Shown piece after piece: positions 45,612-56,000 of a stretch of 64,000 nt of DNA. The notes under the pieces were generated by a model. That model was not told the origin of the DNA and did not search any database. It saw nothing but the letters and a program-made list of their open reading frames with translations. The translations under genes and the position numbers were made by a program. The DNA comes from Labrenzia sp. PHM005 (GTDB lineage: Bacteria > Pseudomonadota > Alphaproteobacteria > Rhizobiales > Stappiaceae). The stretch's first letter is position 1; every line of letters begins with the position of its first letter. The stretch lies in assembly GCF_006517275.1 (NCBI RefSeq), contig NZ_CP041191.1:4149001-4213000 (forward strand), read 5' to 3'.

Positions 45612-47060
45612 TTAGGCGTTGAGGACACGCCCATAAGCGTCCAGCACACTTTCCTTCATCATTTCCGACAGGGTCGGATGCGGGAAGATGGTGTGCATCA
45701 GCTCTTCTTCGGTCGTCTCAAGGTTCATCGCGACAACAAACCCCTGAATGAGTTCGGTCACTTCTGCGCCGACCATATGGGCCCCCAGCAATTCGCCGGT
45801 CTTCTTGTCGAAGATCGTCTTGATCATGCCGTTGTCTTCACCAAGGGCAATCGCCTTGCCGTTGGCGTTGAAGGAATAGCGCCCGACACGGATGTCACGG
45901 CCAGCTTCCTTCGCCTTGGCTTCAGTCAAACCAACGGAAGCCACCTGCGGCGTACAGTAGGTGCAACCCGGGATCTTACCCTTGTCCATGGCATGAACAC
46001 CTGGAACGCCTGCGATTTTCTCAATGCAAACAACACCTTCGTGCTCAGCCTTGTGAGCCAGCATCGGCGGACCGGCGACATCGCCAATCGCATAGAGACC
46101 TGGCACGTTGGTCTTTCCGTACCCATCAATGACAACGCAACCGCGGTCTGTTTTAACGCCAAGCGCTTCAAGGCCAAGATTTTCAATGTTGCCCTGGACA
46201 CCAACAGCGGAAATCAGGCGGTCGGCCGTGATCTTTTCGATCTTGCCGTCCTTGGTTTCAACATGGGCTGTGATGGAGTTTGCAGCTTTGTCGACCTTGG
46301 ACACTTTAGCTTCGGTGATGATTCTCATGCCGCGCTTTTCCAGCGCTTTGCGGGCGATCTTGGAGATTTCCTCATCCTCGACCGGCATGACGTTTTTCAT
46401 CAACTCAACCACGGTGACTTCCACACCCATGGAGAGGTAGAAAGACGCGAACTCGATGCCGATGGCGCCAGACCCCATCACTACCATGGATTTAGGCATG
46501 ACGTCCGGTTTCATGGCCTCGAAATAGGTCCAGATCAGTTTGCCGTCCGGCTCGATGCCCGGCAGCGCGCGTGGGCGGGCACCGGTTGCAACGATGATGT
46601 GTTTGGCAGTGTAAGTGCCCTCACCTTTTACGCCCTTTGGCACCGGGTGCTGTGGCTGAACCGCTGGTTTGGACGGCTTGCCGACGACCAGTTCACCCGG
46701 CTTGGTGAGTTTGGCCTCGCCCCAGATCACATCGATCTTGTTCTTTTTCATCAAGAAACCGATGCCGCCGTTAAGACGCGCAGAGACGCCGCGCGAGCGG
46801 GCAACCACGTCCTTGACGTCTGCGGTCATCTTGCCTTCCAGCTTCAAGCCGTAGCTCTTGGCGTGGTTGGCGTGGTCCATCATTTCAGCAGAGCGCAGCA
46901 GTGCCTTGGTCGGAATGCAGCCCCAGTTGAGGCAGATGCCGCCCAGGTGCTCGCGTTCCACGATTGCGGTTTTGAAACCGAGCTGAGCTGCCCGGATTGC
47001 AGTGACGTAACCGCCCGGCCCGGAGCCGATGATGATCACGTCATAATTGGTGTCAGCCAT
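45612..47060 (-). CDS. lpdA: Dihydrolipoyl dehydrogenase (E3)
   Basis: 482 aa FAD disulfide oxidoreductase. IIIGSGPGGYVTAIRAAQLG binds FAD. The redox disulfide is Cys43-Cys48 in GGICLNWGCIPTK. VVMGSGAIGIEFASFYLSMG binds NAD. The C-terminal HTIFPHPTLSEMMKE provides the active-site His-Glu pair of the partner subunit. Re-oxidises lipoyl groups of the pyruvate dehydrogenase complex. Follows pdhC with a terminator-like hairpin between, which could lower its level relative to E1/E2. Confidence 0.97.
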   Translation of the reverse strand: MADTNYDVIIIGSGPGGYVTAIRAAQLGFKTAIVEREHLGGICLNWGCIPTKALLRSAEMMDHANHAKSYGLKLEGKMTADVKDVVARSRGVSARLNGGIGFLMKKNKIDVIWGEAKLTKPGELVVGKPSKPAVQPQHPVPKGVKGEGTYTAKHIIVATGARPRALPGIEPDGKLIWTYFEAMKPDVMPKSMVVMGSGAIGIEFASFYLSMGVEVTVVELMKNVMPVEDEEISKIARKALEKRGMRIITEAKVSKVDKAANSITAHVETKDGKIEKITADRLISAVGVQGNIENLGLEALGVKTDRGCVVIDGYGKTNVPGLYAIGDVAGPPMLAHKAEHEGVVCIEKIAGVPGVHAMDKGKIPGCTYCTPQVASVGLTEAKAKEAGRDIRVGRYSFNANGKAIALGEDNGMIKTIFDKKTGELLGAHMVGAEVTELIQGFVVAMNLETTEEELMHTIFPHPTLSEMMKESVLDAYGRVLNA

Positions 47061-47089
47061 GGTGTTTTCCTAAGGCTATGGAAGTCTTC

Positions 47090-47120
47090 AAAGAAAACGG
47101 CGCGGCGTTGAGACCGCGCC
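47090..47120 (-). terminator. Terminator-like hairpin between pdhC and lpdA
   Basis: Read on the minus strand, GGCGCGG (47120-47114) pairs with CCGCGCC (47105-47099) around an eight-base loop and is followed by GTTTTCTTTG. A GC-rich stem plus a broken T-run in the middle of the pdh operon suggests partial termination rather than an end. Confidence 0.6.
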
Positions 47121-47131
47121 GGAGAGATGCC

Positions 47132-48454
47132 TTAGACCAGCATGCTCATCGGATTTTCGATGTAGCCCTTGAAGGCGGCGAGCAGCTCCGCACCGAGCGC
47201 CCCGTCCACACAGCGGTGGTCGGTGGACAGCGTCACGGTCATGACGGTAGCAACAGCCAATTCGCCGTCTTTGACAACCGGGCGTTTTTCACCCGCGCCA
47301 ACGGCCAGAATGGTCGCATGCGGCGGGTTCACAACGGCCGAGAAGTTTTTGACGCCCATCATGCCCATGTTGGAGACAGCCGTCGTACCGCCCTGATATT
47401 CTTCAGGAAGCAGCTTCTTGGACTTCGCCCGTGCACCCATGTCCTTCATCTCGTTGGAAATAACGGACAGCGGCTTTTCTTCCGCCCGGCGGATGATCGG
47501 AGTGATCAGGCCGCCCGGGATCGACACAGCCACACCAACGTCGGCATGTTTGTGTTTGACCATGTTGTCATCGGTCCAGGAGACATTGGCATCCGGCACA
47601 TCACGCAGGGCCAAAGCCAGCGCCTTGATGGTCATGTCGTTGACCGACAGCTTGTAGGCCGGTTTGCCATCCTTGTCGGTGGCAGCTGCGCCATTCAGCT
47701 GAGACCGCAGCGCCAGAAGCGCATCCAGTTCACAGTCCACCGACACATAGAAGTGCGGGATGGTCTGCTTGGATTCTGTCAGGCGCTTGGCAATGGTTTT
47801 GCGCATGCCGTCGTGCGGAACCAGGTCGTAAGACCCTTCTTCGAAGAGCTTCAGAACCTGGTCTGAAGACGGACCGGCTGCCGGAGCTGGAGCCGCCTTC
47901 GGCGCTTCGGCGGCAGCTGGAGCAGCGGCCTTGCCGGTGCCAGACGCAACAGCCGCCTCGATGTCCCGCTTGACGATCCGGCCGTGCGGGCCGGTGCCGG
48001 AGAGCGCTGTCAGATCAAGGCCGTTGAGCTGCGCCAAACGGCGCGCCAACGGTGAGGAGAAGATCCGGTTGCCGTCGTTTGCAACCGGTGCAGGACCCGC
48101 AGGGGCGGCGGGCGCAGCTGCCGGTGCCGGGGCGGCCGCAGCAGGTGCAGCAGCTTCTGCCGGGGCAGCTGCCGGAGCGGCTGGTGCCGAACCGATCGCA
48201 CTGGCATCTTCCCCGTCTTCCAGAAGAACGGCGATCAGCTCATTGACCTTCACGCCTTCAGTTCCTTCGGCAACAATGATTTTGCCGACGGTGCCTTCGT
48301 CAACGGCTTCCACTTCCATGGTCGCCTTATCGGTTTCGATCTCGGCGATCACATCGCCAGCCGAAACACTGTCGCCTTCCTTAACCAGCCACTTGGCCAG
48401 GTTGCCCTCTTCCATGGTCGGAGAGAGTGCCGGCATGGTGATATTAATTGGCAT
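47132..48454 (-). CDS. pdhC: Pyruvate dehydrogenase E2, dihydrolipoyl acetyltransferase
   Basis: 440 aa. An N-terminal lipoyl domain with the lysine in [17 protein letters not shown], a long Ala/Pro-rich linker (about residues 85-130), a peripheral subunit-binding domain ([34 protein letters not shown]), and a catalytic domain ending with [16 protein letters not shown], where His is the base. Transfers acetyl groups to CoA. The lipoyl domain is nearly identical to that fused to pdhB, 16 bases upstream. Confidence 0.97.
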   Translation of the reverse strand: MPINITMPALSPTMEEGNLAKWLVKEGDSVSAGDVIAEIETDKATMEVEAVDEGTVGKIIVAEGTEGVKVNELIAVLLEDGEDASAIGSAPAAPAAAPAEAAAPAAAAPAPAAAPAAPAGPAPVANDGNRIFSSPLARRLAQLNGLDLTALSGTGPHGRIVKRDIEAAVASGTGKAAAPAAAEAPKAAPAPAAGPSSDQVLKLFEEGSYDLVPHDGMRKTIAKRLTESKQTIPHFYVSVDCELDALLALRSQLNGAAATDKDGKPAYKLSVNDMTIKALALALRDVPDANVSWTDDNMVKHKHADVGVAVSIPGGLITPIIRRAEEKPLSVISNEMKDMGARAKSKKLLPEEYQGGTTAVSNMGMMGVKNFSAVVNPPHATILAVGAGEKRPVVKDGELAVATVMTVTLSTDHRCVDGALGAELLAAFKGYIENPMSMLV

Positions 48455-48470
48455 ATCGGTCTCTCCCGCC

Positions 48471-49853
48471 TCAGGCTGTGTAGGTTACCGCTTTAACCGC
48501 ATCGATGACTTCACCAACATTCGGCAAGGCCAGCTTTTCCAGGTTTGCGGCATACGGCATCGGAACGTCCTTGCCGGTGACACGCAGGATCGGCGCATCG
48601 AGGTAATCGAAGGCTTTTTCCTGAACCTGATATGCGATCTCAGACGAAACGGAACACATCGGGAAAGCTTCTTCGATGGTGACCACCCGGCCTGTCTTGC
48701 GGACAGAGGCCAGTACCGTATCGATGTCCAACGGACGGATGGACCGCAGGTTGATCACCTCAGCCGAAATGCCCATGGCCGCCAGCTCATCAGCCGCCTG
48801 CAGCGTGTAGGTCATGCCGATGCCCCAGGAGACCAGCGTGACATCTGTCCCGCCGCGCTCGATCTTGGCCTTGCCGATCGGCAGGACAAAATCATCCATA
48901 TCCGGGATCTCGAAAGACTGACCGTAAAGGATTTCGTTTTCGAGGAAGATGACCGGATTCGGGTCGCGGATGGCAGCTTTCAACAGGCCTTTGGCATCAG
49001 CAGCAGAATACGGCTGAATGACTTTCAGGCCCGGCACATGAGCATACCAGGACGCATAGTCCTGAGAGTGCTGGGCACCAACGCGCGCTGCCGCGCCGTT
49101 CGGACCCCGGAAGACAATCGGCGCGCCCATCTGGCCACCCGACATATAAAGGGTCTTGGCCGCAGAGTTGATGATGTGGTCAATCGCCTGCATGGCAAAG
49201 TTGAACGTCATGAACTCAACGATCGGCTTCATGCCGGCCATGGCCGCACCAACACCTAAACCGGCAAAGCCGTGTTCGGTGATCGGCGTATCAATGACCC
49301 GTTTGGCGCTGAATTCATCGAGCAGGCCTTGAGTGATCTTATAGGCGCCCTGGTATTCGGCCACTTCCTCACCCATGACGAAGACTTCTTCGTCGCGGCG
49401 CATTTCTTCCGCCATGGCATCGCGCAACGCTTCGCGGACCGTCGATGCCTTCATCGGCGTGCCGGCTGGAATTTCCGGGTCCTCTGCAGGTTCGGATGTC
49501 ACCGGTGCGGCCGGAGCAGCAGCGGCAGGCGCCGCTGGGGCTTGAGCAGCAGCGGGTGCCGGAGCAGCGGCCGGCGCTGCAGCCGCTGCATCAGCAGCAC
49601 TTGCATCTTCACCGTCGGCCAACAGAATTGCGATTTTTTCGTTGACCTTGACGTTGTCGGTGCCTTCAGCAACCAAGATTTTGCCCAAGGTCCCTTCGTC
49701 GACGGCTTCCACTTCCATGGTCGCCTTGTCGGTTTCGATTTCGGCGATCACATCGCCTGCGGAAACACTATCGCCTTCGGCTTTCAGCCACTTGGCGAGT
49801 TTTCCTTCTTCCATTGTCGGCGAAAGCGCCGGCATCAAAATGTCGATCGGCAT
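48471..49853 (-). CDS. pdhB: Pyruvate dehydrogenase E1 beta with N-terminal lipoyl domain
   Basis: 460 aa. Residues about 1-85 are a lipoyl domain ([17 protein letters not shown]), followed by an Ala/Pro linker to about 130. The transketolase-type beta subunit comes next: [36 protein letters not shown], then [30 protein letters not shown]. An E1-beta with its own lipoyl domain is a known feature of alphaproteobacterial PDH, giving extra swinging arms. Located between pdhA and pdhC. Confidence 0.97.
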   Translation of the reverse strand: MPIDILMPALSPTMEEGKLAKWLKAEGDSVSAGDVIAEIETDKATMEVEAVDEGTLGKILVAEGTDNVKVNEKIAILLADGEDASAADAAAAAPAAAPAPAAAQAPAAPAAAAPAAPVTSEPAEDPEIPAGTPMKASTVREALRDAMAEEMRRDEEVFVMGEEVAEYQGAYKITQGLLDEFSAKRVIDTPITEHGFAGLGVGAAMAGMKPIVEFMTFNFAMQAIDHIINSAAKTLYMSGGQMGAPIVFRGPNGAAARVGAQHSQDYASWYAHVPGLKVIQPYSAADAKGLLKAAIRDPNPVIFLENEILYGQSFEIPDMDDFVLPIGKAKIERGGTDVTLVSWGIGMTYTLQAADELAAMGISAEVINLRSIRPLDIDTVLASVRKTGRVVTIEEAFPMCSVSSEIAYQVQEKAFDYLDAPILRVTGKDVPMPYAANLEKLALPNVGEVIDAVKAVTYTA

Positions 49854-49867
49854 ATTGTCCCCCGGCC

Positions 49868-50905
49868 TTAAAGCAAAACGTCGGTGTAAAGTTCAGATGG
49901 ATCCGGCTCCGGATCGGTCTGCGCGAATTCCGCAGCTTCGGCGACCCGAGCGCGCACATCTTTATCGATGGCCTTCAGGTCGTCTTCCGTTGCCCAGCCT
50001 TTGTCCAGCAGCCGCTGGCGGACCTGCTCAATCGGATCATGCTCGGAGCGCATCTTCTGCACTTCTTCCTTGGAGCGGTATTTCGCCGGATCCGACATGG
50101 AGTGGCCGCGGTAGCGGTAAGTGTTCATCTCCAGGATGTATGGACCTTTGCCGGACCGGCACCATTCCAGTGCCCGGGCAGACGCTTCTTTGACGGCGCG
50201 CACATCCATACCATCGACTTTTTCGCCGGGGATGTTGAAGGATGCACCGCGCTGGGACAGATCGGTCACAGAGGAAGACCGCTCGATGCTGGTTCCCATG
50301 CCGTATTTGTTGTTTTCGATCACATAAATGACCGGCAACTTCCACAGCTCGGCCATGTTGAAACTTTCATAAACCTGGCCCTGGTTGGAGGCGCCGTCGC
50401 CGAAGAATGTCATACAGACATTGCCGTTCTCACGGTACTTGTTGGCAAAGCCGAGACCGGTTCCCAAAGACACCTGGGCGCCAACGATGCCGTGGCCGCC
50501 ATAAAAATGTTTTTCCTTGGAGAACATGTGCATCGAACCGCCCTTGCCTTTCGACAGGCCGCCGCGGCGGCCGGTGAGCTCGGCCATCACACCTTTTGGA
50601 TCGAGATCCATTGCCAACATATGGCCATGATCGCGGTAAGCGGTGATCATCTGATCGCCTTCGATCTTCGCCATTTGCATACCGACAACGACCGCTTCCT
50701 GGCCGATGTACAAGTGGCAGAAGCCGCCGATGAGGCCCATGCCGTACAATTGACCGGCTTTTTCCTCGAAACGGCGGATTAGAAGCATCTCGCGATACGC
50801 GTGGAGCTCATCGTCCTTGGTAAATTCGGCGATCGCAGGCTCGGCCTTCTTGGCAGATCTGCGGGTCCGGGTGGTACCGGCACTGGTCTTCTTAGCTGCA
50901 GCCAT
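49868..50905 (-). CDS. pdhA: Pyruvate dehydrogenase E1 alpha
   Basis: 345 aa from the ATG at 50905 with GAGGGAT just before it; a start at 50914 would add three residues. The thiamine diphosphate motif runs from [15 protein letters not shown] to [12 protein letters not shown]. The phosphorylation-loop-like segment [19 protein letters not shown] is present as in mitochondrial E1-alpha. The basic N-tail [16 protein letters not shown] may bind E2. First gene of the pdhA-pdhB-pdhC-lpdA series, with an AT-rich promoter region of about 180 bases before it. Confidence 0.97.
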   Translation of the reverse strand: MAAAKKTSAGTTRTRRSAKKAEPAIAEFTKDDELHAYREMLLIRRFEEKAGQLYGMGLIGGFCHLYIGQEAVVVGMQMAKIEGDQMITAYRDHGHMLAMDLDPKGVMAELTGRRGGLSKGKGGSMHMFSKEKHFYGGHGIVGAQVSLGTGLGFANKYRENGNVCMTFFGDGASNQGQVYESFNMAELWKLPVIYVIENNKYGMGTSIERSSSVTDLSQRGASFNIPGEKVDGMDVRAVKEASARALEWCRSGKGPYILEMNTYRYRGHSMSDPAKYRSKEEVQKMRSEHDPIEQVRQRLLDKGWATEDDLKAIDKDVRARVAEAAEFAQTDPEPDPSELYTDVLL

Positions 50906-51041
50906 ATCCCTCAACTCGGTGTGACGTTTCCCCTAAGACAGGTGAGAAGAACTTATCCTGTAACAAAGGGCAATCCAATCCGTGCAATTCCTACAGGGAT
51001 ACGGAATTAAAGCGATGTAATGTATGGATTATTTTCTACTT

Positions 51042-51085
51042 AACTGAAATTTTGTTAAGTTGCATAAATCAACTTAATTTCAGTT
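51042..51085 (-). terminator. AT-rich hairpin after ftsB
   Basis: The arm 51070-51085 (CAACTTAATTTCAGTT) pairs with 51042-51062 except for a five-base bulge (51052-51056), around a seven-base loop. It begins at the ftsB stop codon and reads on the minus strand into AAGTAGAAAATAAT. Possible weak terminator for ftsB, or a regulatory palindrome in front of pdhA. Confidence 0.45.
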
Positions 51086-51438
51086 TATTGCTGCGCTGCT
51101 GCCGGACGCAGTACAACCAACTCGTCCGGGTGCACTAGGTTCAGATAAAGACGGGCCCGTTCGTCCAGCATATCCGGATCGAGGCTTTCCGGGCGGAGCA
51201 AACTGACCCGCGCCACCAGTTCTTCCCGCTCTGCCGTCAGCAACTCAAGCTCACCTTCAAGTTCTGCAACTTGGCGTTCGATCATGGCCCGTCCAACCAG
51301 GCCAAGCTCCCCATTCATGGCATGAAACCCAAAATAGGCGAGCACCGCAATAGCAATTGCGGGCGTGATTAACCGGCGCAAAAAGGATTTTTTTCGCTGA
51401 CGCGTAGCTGCTCGGGGCACTCTTTGGACCTTAAACAC
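51085..51438 (-). CDS. ftsB: FtsB/DivIC-type septum formation protein
   Basis: 117 aa. A basic cytoplasmic N-tail (RAATRQRKKSFLRRL), one membrane helix (LITPAIAIAVLAYFGFHAM) and a periplasmic coiled coil (MIERQVAELEGELELLTAEREELVARVSLL), then LDPDMLDERARLYLNLVHPDELVVL, the FtsB signature. Links FtsL and FtsQ in the divisome. Lies upstream of the pdh genes, as in many alphaproteobacteria. Confidence 0.92.
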   Translation of the reverse strand: MFKVQRVPRAATRQRKKSFLRRLITPAIAIAVLAYFGFHAMNGELGLVGRAMIERQVAELEGELELLTAEREELVARVSLLRPESLDPDMLDERARLYLNLVHPDELVVLRPAAAQQ

Positions 51439-51544
51439 GGAACACTTGGTCTCTTGGTTGTTCCACTATGCCGTTTCAGGCTTAATAGATTCTTGCGATC
51501 CGGATTAAACTTGTATGCTTATCCCCAACACCGGGACCCTGACC

Positions 51545-52204
51545 ATGGAAGGTTTTGTAAAAGAGCGGCAACAGATGGTGGACCGGCAAATCCGGGCCCG
51601 GGGCGTGGATGATGTCCGGGTTCTCGATGCCATGGTCAGCGTGCCACGCCATCTGTTTGTGGCGCCAGACGACAAGGAGCGGGCCTATCAGGACTGCCCA
51701 CTGCCGATCGGTCTCGGCCAAACGATTTCCCAGCCGTATGTCGTTGCTTATATGTGCGAGGCTCTCGGCCTGACAAAAACCTCCAAGGTGCTGGATGTCG
51801 GCACCGGTTCTGGGTATTCAGCTGCGGTTCTTTCCGAGTTGGCTGGCACGGTCATTGGCGTAGAACGCAAACCTGATCTAGTCGATCTGGCGAAAAACAA
51901 TCTGGCCCGGGCCGGTTATGGCGCGATTGAAGTTCATTGTGCCGACGGCAGCATAGGGTATCTGAAGGAAGCTCCCTATGATGCCATCATGGTCGGTGCC
52001 GGCGCTCCGGCCACCCCGGACCAATTGCAGCAGCAGCTGGCGATTGGCGGACATTTGGTAATCCCCATTGGCCCGTCCCGCCATCATCAGATGCTCTGGC
52101 GGATCACCCGCATCTCCGAAGATGAATTTGACACCAAAAATCTTGGTGACGTCAGTTTTGTGCCGCTGATCGGCGAAGACGGCTGGGAAGCAGGCTTCGA
52201 TTAG
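51545..52204 (+). CDS. pcm: Protein-L-isoaspartate O-methyltransferase
   Basis: 219 aa from the ATG at 51545; an earlier ATG at 51515 lacks a ribosome site. Conserved VPRHLFV, IGLGQTISQPYVVAYM with the GQTISQP substrate loop, and SAM motif I VLDVGTGSGYSAAVL. Repairs isoaspartyl residues in aged proteins. Single gene, divergent from ftsB. Confidence 0.94.
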   Translation: MEGFVKERQQMVDRQIRARGVDDVRVLDAMVSVPRHLFVAPDDKERAYQDCPLPIGLGQTISQPYVVAYMCEALGLTKTSKVLDVGTGSGYSAAVLSELAGTVIGVERKPDLVDLAKNNLARAGYGAIEVHCADGSIGYLKEAPYDAIMVGAGAPATPDQLQQQLAIGGHLVIPIGPSRHHQMLWRITRISEDEFDTKNLGDVSFVPLIGEDGWEAGFD

Positions 52205-52385
52205 ATTTTCGACATGATTTGGAGCGCCCCAAAATCATACCGATGGCCGCAAGTCGGGTTCTAGGTGAATGCCGATGCCTTGAAACCCACTCGGGACACC
52301 ACTTGCCATGCCCCTCTGGTCTGCGTGGAACCTATAAGCCTTCATGTTGATGATCAGACCAACTATCGATGTCAATTTGAATGCT

Positions 52386-52916
52386 TCAGCCCCCTAGCGG
52401 CCGTTTCAATCCGTTCTCCAGGCTCTGCTTAACCAGCATCTTGTGAAACGGAAGGATCGCAGCGAGGTAGGCGTGTCCAAAAATATTGTGCCGCTGGCAG
52501 CAGGTGGACACATATACCCGTGGCGACGGCCCCCTTTTACGGAAAACCGACAGCCGGAAATCCTGATGCCAGTCATCTTCTCCTAAAAGAATTTCGTCCG
52601 CACCGATCTGATAGATTTTGAAAAACTGGATCCGGTCACCGGCCTGGAGGTCCAAAACAGGTTTCTTCACACCGTCTTTCGCCAAATCTTTGGTCGTCTT
52701 CAAACCCAAGGGGCGGACAACCTGATCCCTGAGTATTAGCAGTTTTTGCGCCCAGGCCATGTCGATGGTGGTGAAATGCACCCCAAATGCACGGATGTCA
52801 CACTCAAGTAGATCCGGTCGCACTGACAGGTCACCGCTATAAACATCCATGAAATCTTTTGGCTGCCGATAGGCGTTGAGCTGACTATCCAGTGGCAAAG
52901 TATCGGCTGCAATCAT
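52386..52916 (-). CDS. DUF2867 domain protein
   Basis: 176 aa from the ATG at 52916 (ribosome site AGGAG). An earlier TTG at 52934 is less likely. Recognised by the pattern RIQFFKIYQIGADEILLGEDDWHQDFRLSV and HNIFGHAYLAAILPFHKMLVKQSLENGL. DUF2867 is often found fused to or next to NAD-dependent epimerases, and its role is unknown. The function cannot be stated. It lies after an empty 180-base stretch and downstream of mfd on the same strand. Confidence 0.85.
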   Translation of the reverse strand: MIAADTLPLDSQLNAYRQPKDFMDVYSGDLSVRPDLLECDIRAFGVHFTTIDMAWAQKLLILRDQVVRPLGLKTTKDLAKDGVKKPVLDLQAGDRIQFFKIYQIGADEILLGEDDWHQDFRLSVFRKRGPSPRVYVSTCCQRHNIFGHAYLAAILPFHKMLVKQSLENGLKRPLGG

Positions 52917-53049
52917 GTGTCCGGCTCCTGACAAGCAGATTTGCCCGGATCATATAAGTAGAACCGCGTAACGCCACAGGCGCATTGCCGCAGGTACGGA
53001 ACGGCGAAAAACAAGGAGATCGCCGACCCGCGATGACCAGCGGCCGCCC

Positions 53050-56000
53050 TTAGGCTGCCGCCAACCTTGCCAGTTTGGTCAGGATAGTTGCAGCACCTTT
53101 GAGGCGTTTGTCCGTCTGTTCCCAATCGCGCGTCAGAACAACTTTCTGATCAGGGCGGATTTTCGCCAAAACGCCTTGCTCGGCAATGTAAGAAACAAGA
53201 CCTGCCGGATTGGCGAATTCGCTGTTTCGGAAGGAGACCACAACCCCTTTTGGACCCGCGTCGACCTTTTCGACATTGGCCTTGCGGCACAGCCCTTTGA
53301 TATAGACGATTTTCAGAAGATGCTGGACTTCTTCCGGTAGCGGGCCAAACCGGTCGATCAGCTCAGCACCAAAGGCATCAATCTCTTCTGCTTCCGTAAC
53401 ATCGCCAAGGCGCCGGTAAAGCTGCAGGCGCAACTGTAGATCACCGACATAGTCTTCCGGGATCAGGACCGGCGTACCGATATTGATCTGCGGCGACCAT
53501 TGTTCCTCGCCAAAGTCCGCTCCACCGTCTTTAAGCTGGGCAACCGCCTCTTCCAGCATTTGCTGGTAAAGCTCGAACCCAACTTCCTTGATATGGCCGG
53601 ATTGTTCTTCGCCCAAAAGATTTCCGGCGCCGCGAATATCCAAATCGTGGCTTGCGAGCTGAAAGCCCGCGCCCAGTGTTTCCAGCGACTGCAAGACCTT
53701 TAATCGCCGCTCCGCAGTCGGTGTCAGGGTCTTGTTGGCCGGCACGGTAAACAGCGCATAAGCGCGGGTTTTGGAACGCCCGACCCGGCCGCGCAGCTGA
53801 TAGAGCTGGGATAGGCCGAACATATCCGCCCTGTGCACGATCAGCGTGTTGGCTGTCGGAATATCAAGGCCGGATTCCACGATCGTGGTGGATAGAAGCA
53901 CGTTGTATTTGCCTTCATAAAAGGCGTTCATGACGTCTTCCAGCTCGCCCGGCGGCATCTGACCATGGGCAACGGCGACTTTGAGTTCAGGAATATTGTC
54001 TTCCAGAAATTCCTTGCGCTCCGCCAAGTCCGACAGGCGCGGACAGACATAAAAACTCTGCCCGCCGCGGTAATGTTCTCTGAGCAGGGCTTCGCGCACC
54101 ACCAGCGGATCAAACGGCGACACGAAGGTTCTGACGGCCAGCCGGTCAACCGGCGGCGTCGCGATCAACGAGAGTTCGCGCACACCCGTCAAAGCCAACT
54201 GAAGCGTGCGTGGGATAGGCGTCGCCGAAAGGGTTAAGACGTGGATGTCCGACTTCAGCTCCTTCAGACGCTCTTTGTGCTTCACCCCGAAATGCTGCTC
54301 TTCATCGATGACCAGAAGCCCAAGATCGCGGAATTGAATGGATTTTCCCAAAAGCGCATGTGTACCAACAACGATGTCAACGGAGCCGTCGGCAACACCC
54401 TTCTTGGTCTGGGTTAGCTGCTTGGTGGGCACAAGACGCGAGGCATGGGCGACATTAATGGGCAGACCATGAAAGCGCTCCGAAAACGTCTTGAAATGCT
54501 GGCGCGCCAGAAGTGTTGTCGGCACAACGACGGCGACCTGGCGCCCGGACATGGCGGCCAAAAAGGCTGCACGCAATGCCACTTCCGTTTTGCCGAAACC
54601 AACATCGCCGCACACAAGCCGGTCCATGGGGCGGCCGGCGGAAAGGTCTTCAAACACCGCATCAATGGCGTTCAACTGATCATCGGTTTCTTCATACGGG
54701 AATTTTGTGGCGAACTCGTCGTAGACCCCTTCCGGCGTTTCGACGACTGGCGCGGTTTTCAGGGCGCGTTCCGCCGCGGTTTTGATCAAACCGTCGGCAA
54801 TTTCCAGAATGCGTTTTTTGAGTTTGGCCTTGCGCGCCTGCCAGGCCCCGCCGCCGAGCTTGTCGAGCTGCGCTTCCTGATCTTCCGATCCGTAGCGGGA
54901 CAGAAGCTCGATGTTTTCAACCGGCAGATAGAGCTTGTCACCGCCGGCATATTGCAGTTCGAGGCAATCATGCGGTGCGCCAATGGCTTCCACGGTTTTA
55001 AGGCCAATGAACCGGCCGATGCCGTGTTCGACGTGCACGACAAGATCGCCTTCCGACAGGCCGGTTGCCTCGGTGATGACATTGGCACCCTTGGCCTTGC
55101 GGCGCGATTTGCGCACCAGCCGGTCGCCCAGAATGTCCTGCTCGCCGATGAAAGCAATGTCGGAGAGTTCAAAGCCGTGCTCGATGCCGAGCACACAGAG
55201 CGCCGAGGTCTTTTCCGGCAGTTTTTCGGCTTCCTGAAGCGTTTCCACGTTCTGGACGGCACCCAATCCGTGATCACCCAGGATTTGTCCCAGCCGGTCA
55301 CGCGATCCATCAGACCAACAGGCGATAACGGTGCGTTTGCCGCCTTTTTGCAGATCGCGGACATGGGTTGTCAGCGCGTCAAAAATGTTGACGTCGCCAG
55401 CCGTGCGTTCGGCGGCAAAACTGCGGCCCTGGCGGCCGCCGAGTTCGATCACCGCTTTGCCGCTGCCCGGCGGCGGTGTGAAGGCATCAAGCGTCCCGGT
55501 TGCCCGGTCGGCGAGTGCGGCGGTCCATTCCTCAGGCGTGAAATACAAGAGATCCGGCGCAATCGGCATATAGGGCACTGTTCCGGCGCCAGATCCCATT
55601 TCCCGGGCTTCTTCCCGCGCCTTATAGTGCTCGCCGACCTGCTCGAGCCGTTCCCGAACGGCATCACCGCTGCTGGCATCCAGCACAACCGGGGCATCAC
55701 CGATGAAATCGAACAGCGTTTCCAGCCGCTCATGAAACAGCGGCAGCCAATGCTCCATACCGGCATAGCGCCGGCCGTCGCTGATTGACTGATAAAGCAC
55801 ATCATCGCGGCTGGCGGCGCCAAAACTTGCCAGATACGACCGGCGGAACCGGGAAACGGCCTCCTCGGACAGCACTACTTCGCTCATCGGCACCAAGTCG
55901 AGGCGCTTCAGCTGTTTGGAGGTGCGCTGAGTTTCAGGATTGAAGGAACGGATCGATTCCAGCGTATCGCCGAAGAAATCGAGACGCACCGGCTCTTCAG

